This document shows, one piece after another, positions 9,878-15,848 of a stretch of 64,000 bases of DNA. Position 1 is the stretch's first letter. Every line of letters starts with the position of its first letter. A program made the translations under genes and the position numbers. The notes beneath the pieces are model-generated. The model was not told the origin of the DNA, did no database searches, and saw only the letters and a list, made by a program, of their open reading frames with translations. The DNA comes from Bacteroidales bacterium (GTDB taxonomy: Bacteria; Bacteroidota; Bacteroidia; Bacteroidales; Prolixibacteraceae), in NCBI GenBank assembly GCA_012719495.1, contig JAAYAG010000110.1, forward strand, positions 1 to 64,000. The letters run 5' to 3'.

Positions 9878-10357
9878 ATGGATGATGAATTATTGAACCA
9901 ACCTACTAATATAGATGAGCTTGACCAAAAGATATTGCGACTGATAACCCGTAATGCCAGGATCCCATTCCTGGAAGTTGCCCGCGAATGCGGCGTGTCG
10001 GGAGCTGCAATTCACCAACGTGTACAGCGTCTTTTGAATATGGGCGTTGTGTCTGGTTCTGAATTTATTGTAAATCCCGATAAACTTGGATACAATACCT
10101 GTGCTTTTATGGGCATTTATCTTGAAAAAGCAAGTTTTCATAAAGAAGTGGTTGCTCAGTTAATGAAAATTCCTGAAATAATAGAATGTCACTACACTAC
10201 TGGTCAGTACGCTATATTCTTGAAGATACAGACCAAAACCAATAAACACCTAAAACGGCTTATCGATGAAGAGTTTCAGAAAATTGAAGGAATAGCCCGT
10301 ACCGAAACTTTCATGTCGCTTGCCGTAGAATTTGAACGACAGGTACCTATTAAATAG
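9878..10357 (+). CDS. Lrp/AsnC-family transcriptional regulator
   Basis: A 159-aa DNA-binding regulator. The N-terminal helix-turn-helix (about 14-65) contains LDQKILRLITRNARIPFLEVARECGVS in the usual AsnC arrangement. The C-terminal RAM domain (about 75-155) binds amino acids in this family and forms the oligomer. The gene ends 159 bp before asnA on the same strand. In enterobacteria AsnC activates asnA in response to asparagine, and the same neighbourhood suggests that role here, although the genes are co-directional rather than divergent. The AsnA assignment next door is strong; the regulatory link is inferred. Confidence 0.93.
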   Translation: MDDELLNQPTNIDELDQKILRLITRNARIPFLEVARECGVSGAAIHQRVQRLLNMGVVSGSEFIVNPDKLGYNTCAFMGIYLEKASFHKEVVAQLMKIPEIIECHYTTGQYAIFLKIQTKTNKHLKRLIDEEFQKIEGIARTETFMSLAVEFERQVPIK

Positions 10358-10516
10358 AAGGAAAAGAAGTCGAAAGGTTTGTGTTTTTTTGTTTTCTTAG
10401 GTGTTTTGCGTAAAAAAAAGTCATATTTAAATCAAATTTCTACAAAAATTAGATTTTCGATAAATATTTTGCTAAAATTGGGGCAAAATTAAAGCAATAT
10501 AAAACAACGAATAAAA

Positions 10517-11551
10517 ATGAAATTGCATATTCCAGCAGGGTATAAACCATTGTTAAATCCGGTTCAAACCGAGAAAGCCATCAAATTAGTAAAGGATTTT
10601 TTTCAGGCAAACCTGTCTTCAGAACTAAGGTTACGCAGGGTTACCGCTCCGTTATTCGTGCTTAGGGGAACTGGGATCAACGACGATTTGAACGGTATAG
10701 AACGTGCGGTTAACTTTCCTATAAAAGATCTTGATAATCAGGTTGCTGAAGTTGTGCATTCGCTTGCCAAATGGAAACGGATGACCCTCGGGAAACTTGG
10801 TATTCCTGTAGGCTATGGTATTTATACCGATATGAATGCTATTCGTGCCGACGAAGAACTCGATAATATTCATTCACTTTATGTGGATCAATGGGACTGG
10901 GAAGTTACGGTTGATGCCTCACAACGTAATATAGACTTTTTGAAAGATTTTGTGCGCCGATTGTACCTCGTATTGAAACGTACCGAGTTTCAGGTCTGTG
11001 AAGAATTTCCACAAATAAGCCCAATGTTGCCCGATGAAATCACTTTCGTGCATACAGAAGAACTTCTGGCCATGTATCCCGACAAAACGCCCTTTGAGCG
11101 CGAAACCGAAATGGCCAAAAAATATGGTGCAATTTTCGTTATTGGGATTGGCGGGGTACTCGCAAATGGGGAGAAACACGACGGACGTGCTCCTGATTAC
11201 GACGATTGGACCACTGAAACAACTAATGGATATAAAGGGCTGAATGGAGACATAATTATTTGGAATCCAATTCTTGAACGTGCTTTCGAGATTTCGTCAA
11301 TGGGGATTAGGGTAGACAAGGTCGCGTTAAACAAACAGCTCGAGATTGCTGGTGCTGAACAACGAAAAAGTTTGCTTTTTCACAAAATGTTGCTCAACGA
11401 TCAGATTCCATTGTCGATTGGTGGTGGGATTGGGCAGTCGCGTATTTGTATGTACTTCCTTCAAAAAGCACATATTGGAGAAGTACAATCGTCAATATGG
11501 CCTGATGAGATGATAAAAGAATGCGAATCAAATAGCATCTTTTTGATGTAA
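10517..11551 (+). CDS. asnA: Aspartate--ammonia ligase AsnA
   Basis: Cytoplasmic ammonia-dependent asparagine synthetase (aspartate + NH3 + ATP gives asparagine + AMP + PPi). The 344-aa length fits the family. Recognisable segments are the N-terminus IPAGYKPLLNPVQTEKAI, the LFVLRGTGINDDLNG segment, FPIKDLDN, YTDMNAIRADE, and the C-terminal SIGGGIGQSRICM motif shared with class II aminoacyl-tRNA synthetase folds. It follows an AsnC-type regulator and is closed by a clear hairpin terminator 39 bp after the stop. Confidence 0.97.
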   Translation: MKLHIPAGYKPLLNPVQTEKAIKLVKDFFQANLSSELRLRRVTAPLFVLRGTGINDDLNGIERAVNFPIKDLDNQVAEVVHSLAKWKRMTLGKLGIPVGYGIYTDMNAIRADEELDNIHSLYVDQWDWEVTVDASQRNIDFLKDFVRRLYLVLKRTEFQVCEEFPQISPMLPDEITFVHTEELLAMYPDKTPFERETEMAKKYGAIFVIGIGGVLANGEKHDGRAPDYDDWTTETTNGYKGLNGDIIIWNPILERAFEISSMGIRVDKVALNKQLEIAGAEQRKSLLFHKMLLNDQIPLSIGGGIGQSRICMYFLQKAHIGEVQSSIWPDEMIKECESNSIFLM

Positions 11552-11589
11552 AAATTTCAGATGCAATATTAATTGCAATATAAAAACAA

Positions 11590-11617
11590 AAGGCGGCTCA
11601 ATGAGTTCGCCTTTTTT
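11590..11617 (+). terminator. Terminator of asnA
   Basis: The stem AAGGCG (11590-11595) pairs with CGCCTT (11608-11613), with additional CTCA/TGAG pairing inside, and runs into a T-tract at 11612-11617. It is placed directly downstream of asnA. Confidence 0.8.
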
Positions 11618-11649
11618 GTTAGATCAGGATCGATAATTCATTCGTTTCC

Positions 11650-11677
11650 CACTGTTTTAACCATCATTAAAACAGTG
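11650..11677. repeat. Perfect 11-bp hairpin
   Basis: CACTGTTTTAA (11650-11660) and its exact inverted copy (11667-11677) enclose a 6-base loop. No T-tract follows, so it is not a standard terminator. The core resembles the inverted repeat at the start of the window (1-85). Confidence 0.5.
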
Positions 11678-11720
11678 TATTGAGTTCGTGTTTTAATGAC
11701 AGTAAATTCTTCCCAATAAA

Positions 11721-11766
11721 TAACTAACAGATTAGTTGTATAACTAAAAAATTAGTTATATCTTTG
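11721..11766 (+). promoter_or_regulatory. Promoter-operator copy 1 (BlaI-type)
   Basis: Two tandem palindromes of the form ACTAA-N4-TTAGT lie 20 bp apart (11723-11736 and 11743-11756). They cover the space between a TTG (11736-11738) and a TATCTTTG box (11759-11766) that matches TAnnTTTG, with 20 bp between. The dyads would place a dimeric repressor across the promoter, as BlaI/MecI proteins do. A second copy with the same geometry lies 159 bp downstream. The BlaI gene begins at 12015, so autoregulation is inferred. Confidence 0.65.
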
Positions 11767-11814
11767 ATTTGTGTTAACACTCAACATTTTTCCTAAAACT
11801 TAAAAACTGAAAGA

Positions 11815-11862
11815 ATGAATAGTTTAAGAAATCTAAATAAGAGCAATGGCCATCCTCCATGA
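11815..11862 (+). CDS. Possible 15-codon leader peptide between the two promoters
   Basis: An ATG at 11815 opens a 15-codon frame (MNSLRNLNKSNGHPP) ending in TGA at 11860-11862. It starts about 50 bases after the TAnnTTTG box of the first promoter. It is followed by a T-run. It could be a translated leader, the remnant of a duplicated gene start, or chance. Nothing similar is recognised. Confidence 0.2.
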   Translation: MNSLRNLNKSNGHPP

Positions 11863-11879
11863 TTTTTTTTTGCATGACA

Positions 11880-11925
11880 TAACTAATAAATTAGTTGTAA
11901 AACTAACTAAATAGTTGTAGCTTTG
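11880..11925 (+). promoter_or_regulatory. Promoter-operator copy 2 (BlaI-type)
   Basis: This repeats the first control region: ACTAATAAATTAGT (11882-11895), then ACTAACTAAATAGT (11902-11915) one 20-bp period later. TTG at 11895-11897 and TAGCTTTG at 11918-11925 are again 20 bp apart. The second dyad is imperfect. The predicted start point is about 80 bases before the blaI ATG, making this the proximal promoter of the operon. Confidence 0.65.
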
Positions 11926-11976
11926 AAAAGCAATTGAAAATTAACTTGAAGACATTCATGAGTACACTACATTTTT

Positions 11977-12002
11977 CTCCGTGCCTTAGTGTCTTTGTGT
12001 TT
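11977..12002 (+). repeat. Short GTGCCTTxGTG-type repeat before blaI
   Basis: The stretch with GTGCCTTAGTGTCTTTGTG sits 12 bases upstream of the blaI ATG. A related sequence (TTGTGCCTTCGTGT) occurs at 14286-14299, 20 bases upstream of the TPR gene in the same operon. Both fall in the leader just before a start codon. Confidence 0.45.
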
Positions 12003-12014
12003 AAAAATAATAAG

Positions 12015-12386
12015 ATGAAAGAATTAACCAAAGCAGAAGAACAGATAATGCAAATTTTATGGCAGTTGGAAGAGGCCTTTGTAAACGATATTGTCGATAA
12101 AATGCCTGAACCGAAGCCTGCCTATAATACTGTTTCAACCATAGTACGGATTCTTGAGAAAAAAGGATTTGTCGACCATAATGCTTACGGGAAAACGCAC
12201 CAGTATTATCCGTTGATATCGAAAACCGAATACACGCGTTCGTTTATGAAAAGCTTTATGGGCAGCTACTTTGGAAATTCGTTCCGCGAGATGGTCTCTT
12301 TTTTTGCCAAACACGATAATATGTCGGTGAGCGAAATAGAGACCCTTATGGAAGATGTAAAGAAAGAACTAGAAAAAGAAAAATAG
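12015..12386 (+). CDS. BlaI/MecI/CopY-family transcriptional repressor
   Basis: A 123-aa repressor with an N-terminal winged helix (KAEEQIMQILWQLEEAFVNDIV, then PAYNTVSTIVRILEKKGFV) and a C-terminal dimerisation tail. The start at 12015 was chosen because the 27 in-frame codons upstream translate a repeat-containing leader and the family begins exactly with MKELTKAEEQIM. In this family the repressor is cleaved or released after its membrane partner senses a signal. The partner M56 gene starts 3 bases after the stop. The paired dyads upstream at 11723-11756 and 11882-11915 are the likely binding sites. Confidence 0.93.
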   Translation: MKELTKAEEQIMQILWQLEEAFVNDIVDKMPEPKPAYNTVSTIVRILEKKGFVDHNAYGKTHQYYPLISKTEYTRSFMKSFMGSYFGNSFREMVSFFAKHDNMSVSEIETLMEDVKKELEKEK

Positions 12387-12388
12387 TC

Positions 12389-14236
12389 ATGGAAACCTAT
12401 TTCAACTACATTATCGAGTCGGGAATTAGTCTGGGTATTTTTACCATGATCTATTGGCTGCTGTTGCGTAAAGAGGTGTTGCTGAAAGCCAGCCGGGTGT
12501 ACTTGCTGTTAGCGGTGCTGTTTTCTACGCTGCTTCCTTTCCTGTCGATCGATTTGAGTAGTTGGAATAAGCCTGAACCCATTGTACCAGCTACCCGTGA
12601 AATTGTGCTGGAAACCAATTTGCTGGAAACCATTACTGTTACAGCTTCAGGGTTTACTGCAAAAATTGGGCAGGCCATTGTTTCTATAAAACCATCGGTA
12701 TGGTTTTACACGGTAGGTGCTATGTTTGTACTATTTTTTTTGATAACCGGAATAGCACAGTTGTTCACGATGATTTCGAACAACAAGCGTTTCCGCTTGA
12801 AAATGACTCGCTTAATTATCAGTAGCAAGGCTATTTCACCATACTCATTCTTTAATTACATTTTCATTAGTCGTGAACTTCCGGAACAGGAAAACTGGAA
12901 AGCTATGGTGCACCACGAGCTGGAGCACGTGCGGCAAGGGCACTCGTTCGATGTGCTGTTTGTTGATTTTATGATGGTTTTTCAGTGGTTTAACCCGTTT
13001 TACTGGATCATCCGTCGTCTGGTGCGCGAAAACCACGAGTTTTTGGCCGATCGTGCCGTAATTCAGCGTGGCAGCATTAGCACAGGCAACTACAAAGCCC
13101 TGCTGTTGAGCCAGGTTATTGGTGGACGACCAGTAATGACAAGTAATTTTATTAATGTGAAAACAATTCAAAAACGATTTAAAATGATTACAAAAAATAA
13201 AACCGGGAAATTTAGTTTCCTAAAATATGCATTGGGAGTTTTGGCGGCATTGTCAATCACCATGTGTTTTGCTGTATCAAATACATCATCCAAAGAAATT
13301 GAAAAAGTTGTTGTAATAGGTGAAATCTCTTCACTTGATGCTCAAAATGAAAGAAATGGTGCAATCACTGACCGGGCATTAGCGAAAGCAGAAATTGAAG
13401 GGTTGAAAGGTAAACTACCTGAAGACATAGCAGAAGGTGTTTTAATAGTACACAGTGAGAGTGTAGAACAGAAAAATAACGCCGTTCAACAAGCCCAGAA
13501 ATCAGTAAAGCCAATAAAAGATTCAATTAATAATGATGAAGTTTTCCAAATTGTAGAAGACATGCCTCTATTTCCAGGAGGCGAAGATGCCCTTCGGAAA
13601 TGGATTGGTGAAAATGTAAAATATCCAGCTCCTGCTGCTGAAAATGGCATTCATGGTAAAGTATATGTGCAATTTGTGGTTGAAGCTGATGGCAGTGTTA
13701 GCCGTGCAAAAGTAGTCCGTGGCGTTGACCCTTCGCTTGATGCAGAAGCGTTACGGGTAGTTAATGCATCGCCTAAATGGAAACCCGGTTATCAAGGAGG
13801 AAAAGCCGTACCTGTTTCGTACACTGTGCCAATTAATTTCGCTCTTGATAATGGAGAAAATGGAAAAAAAATTGACGGGGTTGTGGTGACTTCTTACAAA
13901 CAAGAAGCAACCTCTAAGGACAGCATTTTTCAGACTTGCGAAGTGATGCCTGTATTTCCTGGTGGCGAAACTGAAGTACGCAAATTTATTGCCAACAACA
14001 TTCGATATCCCAAAGAAGCCCTGAAATATGGCGAAGTGGGTAAAGTTTATGTCACTTTTATAGTTGCTAAAGATGGGGCAGTAGAAAAGGTCAGAATAGT
14101 GCGAAGCGTTTCACCGGCCTTGGATAACGAAGCCATCCGTGTTGTTTCAACCATGCCGAACTGGATTCCCGGAAAGAACAAAGGCGAACCAGTAAATGTA
14201 CAATATACAATGCCTGTAAATTTCCAACTTCAATAA
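12389..14236 (+). CDS. BlaR1-like M56 metallopeptidase with two TonB C-terminal domains
   Basis: A 615-aa inner-membrane sensor protease. Helices lie at about 5-26, 36-53, 103-127 and 287-303. The zinc site HELEH at 176-180 and the downstream ENHEFLAD motif identify family M56. Instead of a penicillin-binding sensor domain, the periplasmic tail carries two tandem TonB_C-like domains (about 390-490 and 517-614), each opening with MPxFPGGE and containing a GxVxVxFxV...GxVxxxxxVR core. The family partner BlaI lies 3 bp upstream. In Bacteroidota such fusions are seen, and the TonB domains may contact outer-membrane receptors or substrates; the signal is unknown. Resistance to beta-lactams should not be assumed, since no beta-lactamase is nearby. 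Confidence 0.9.
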   Translation: METYFNYIIESGISLGIFTMIYWLLLRKEVLLKASRVYLLLAVLFSTLLPFLSIDLSSWNKPEPIVPATREIVLETNLLETITVTASGFTAKIGQAIVSIKPSVWFYTVGAMFVLFFLITGIAQLFTMISNNKRFRLKMTRLIISSKAISPYSFFNYIFISRELPEQENWKAMVHHELEHVRQGHSFDVLFVDFMMVFQWFNPFYWIIRRLVRENHEFLADRAVIQRGSISTGNYKALLLSQVIGGRPVMTSNFINVKTIQKRFKMITKNKTGKFSFLKYALGVLAALSITMCFAVSNTSSKEIEKVVVIGEISSLDAQNERNGAITDRALAKAEIEGLKGKLPEDIAEGVLIVHSESVEQKNNAVQQAQKSVKPIKDSINNDEVFQIVEDMPLFPGGEDALRKWIGENVKYPAPAAENGIHGKVYVQFVVEADGSVSRAKVVRGVDPSLDAEALRVVNASPKWKPGYQGGKAVPVSYTVPINFALDNGENGKKIDGVVVTSYKQEATSKDSIFQTCEVMPVFPGGETEVRKFIANNIRYPKEALKYGEVGKVYVTFIVAKDGAVEKVRIVRSVSPALDNEAIRVVSTMPNWIPGKNKGEPVNVQYTMPVNFQLQ

Positions 14237-14246
14237 ATTATAAACT

Positions 14247-14305
14247 CGAAGGCACGAAGTCACAAAGAATGAATTTTTGTGTTTTTGTGCCTTCGTGTAT
14301 TCTTT
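14247..14305 (+). repeat. Inverted repeat with GTGCCTTCG arms before the TPR gene
   Basis: CGAAGGCAC (14247-14255) pairs perfectly with GTGCCTTCG (14287-14295) across a 31-base loop that itself contains CACGAAG/CACAAAG variants. It lies between the M56 gene and the TPR gene. The right arm resembles the repeat before blaI at 11977-12002. Confidence 0.55.
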
Positions 14306-14318
14306 AATTGTTCCTTTT

Positions 14319-15584
14319 ATGTATAAACCTATTTTACTTACAGCCTTGCTTCTAAGTGCCACATTAACAAATTTGTTGGCACAAACGAAACTTGAAAAGC
14401 ATTTTTTCAAGGGCGAGTATGCCGAGGTTATTGAACTTTTCAAAAAACAGACAGAAAACCATAAGGCTGATATCTCCGATTATCTGATTGCTGCAAAATG
14501 CTACGAGCAACAATTTGATTTTGTTTCGGCTGCAAATTGTTACCAGAAGGCTTTAACTTTTGATTCAGCGAATGTTCAAACCCTTGAAGGATTGGCCGAT
14601 GCGAATGTTCAGCTTGGTTTGAAAAAAGAAGCATTGGATATTTATTCCGGGTTGTTCAACGCCGATTCTGCCAATATACGAATTGCAGGAAAGTATGCCT
14701 CACTTTTTATGGACGTTGGGGCGTACAAACATGCCCAAGAGATTTATCAACGGCTCTATGCTGCCGATACCAATAGCATCTATTTTCTTCGGAAACTGAT
14801 TACCTCATATTATAAACAAGAAGAATTTCAGGAGCTTGTGCCTCTTACTCAAAAAATGATATCTCTTCAGCCGCTAGATGTTGAAATGCGTTTGGTGCTA
14901 ATTACTGCTTACCAGAAAGCAGACAGCACCTTGTATGCCATTGATGAGCTGAACCGTTTATTGGCTGTTGATACTACAAACCTTACCGCAATCTCGAAAC
15001 TCGCTTTTTTGTATTTCACTAAGTTACAAGAATATGATGAGGCATTAGTTTATTACAAGCAACTGAACGAAATGGAAAATAATAGCGATATTACTCACCT
15101 CACTAATTTGGGTATTTGTGAGTTTTTTGCCGGAGATACAGAAGTTGCAGCATATTTGCTTGATTCGCTTTCCGATGTTCTGCCCACAGATGCCATGATC
15201 CCTTTTTATGCTGGACTCTCGTACAAACGGCAAGGGAAACCCGACCTTGCATTACAGTTTCTCGAACGATCGGCATTTCTTGCCGTACCAGCTCATGTTG
15301 CCGATATTTATCACCATTTGGGAAGGGCGTATTCTGCCAAACGAATGTTCACAGAAGCGTTTAAGGCCTTTGAAAAAGTGCGCGAAATTGCTCCGGATAA
15401 CTACATGGTTTTGTATGATATTGCCATTACCCACGAAGAATTCAACCTAAACCGAAAAACTGCATTGAGCTATTATCAACAGTTTTTAGATAAATGTCCC
15501 AATAGGTCATCGCCCGAAGCTATGTATGCTGCCAGCCGCATGGTTACTATTAAGGAACAACTGTTTTTCGAGGGGAAGGATTGA
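14319..15584 (+). CDS. Exported tetratricopeptide-repeat protein
   Basis: A 421-aa protein with a signal peptide (MYKPILLTALLLSATLTNLLAQ) followed by TPR-type helical repeats through most of its length. Examples are the segments with AAKCYEQQFDFVSAANCYQKAL and LGRAYSAKRMFTEAFKAFEKV. The start at 14319 was preferred to the ATG at 14277 because the signal peptide begins there. TPR proteins mediate protein contacts in the periplasm; no enzyme domain is seen. It is the third gene of the BlaI/M56 operon, 82 bp after the M56 stop, suggesting a product or effector of that signalling unit. The specific role is unknown. Confidence 0.82.
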   Translation: MYKPILLTALLLSATLTNLLAQTKLEKHFFKGEYAEVIELFKKQTENHKADISDYLIAAKCYEQQFDFVSAANCYQKALTFDSANVQTLEGLADANVQLGLKKEALDIYSGLFNADSANIRIAGKYASLFMDVGAYKHAQEIYQRLYAADTNSIYFLRKLITSYYKQEEFQELVPLTQKMISLQPLDVEMRLVLITAYQKADSTLYAIDELNRLLAVDTTNLTAISKLAFLYFTKLQEYDEALVYYKQLNEMENNSDITHLTNLGICEFFAGDTEVAAYLLDSLSDVLPTDAMIPFYAGLSYKRQGKPDLALQFLERSAFLAVPAHVADIYHHLGRAYSAKRMFTEAFKAFEKVREIAPDNYMVLYDIAITHEEFNLNRKTALSYYQQFLDKCPNRSSPEAMYAASRMVTIKEQLFFEGKD

Positions 15585-15603
15585 TTTTCTGATGTTTGTT
15601 TGT

Positions 15604-15618
15604 GAATACCGGGTATTC
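15604..15618. repeat. 15-bp perfect palindrome in the gap before malQ
   Basis: GAATACC-G-GGTATTC is a perfect odd-centred palindrome in the 264-bp gap between the TPR gene and malQ, 230 bp before the malQ start. It has no T-tract. An operator or a degenerate terminator are both possible. Nothing else was recognised in this gap. Confidence 0.3.
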
Positions 15619-15848
15619 CGGGGTGAACCAGTATGAATTATGCTTCGGAGTTTTCAAAGAATACCAGTCTTTTTTGTGTCAACTATTAGCTGTATTTAAT
15701 TAATTCAGCAATAGTTGTTTTATTTTTTATGTGTTGCAGGCATTGCTTGTATTATCTTCGATTTAAAATAAAAATAATCGTTTTGTCTTTTTTTTATTGA
15801 AAAATACAACGAACTTGAATAAATAAAACAGCGACTATATAAAAACAA

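Noticed and set aside
11934-12014. N-terminal extension of the BlaI gene
   Set aside because: The 27 codons translate a repeat-containing leader; the conserved winged helix begins at 12015.
12389-14236. Beta-lactam resistance interpretation of the BlaI/M56 pair
   Set aside because: There is no beta-lactamase or PBP gene nearby and the sensor domain is replaced by TonB_C domains.
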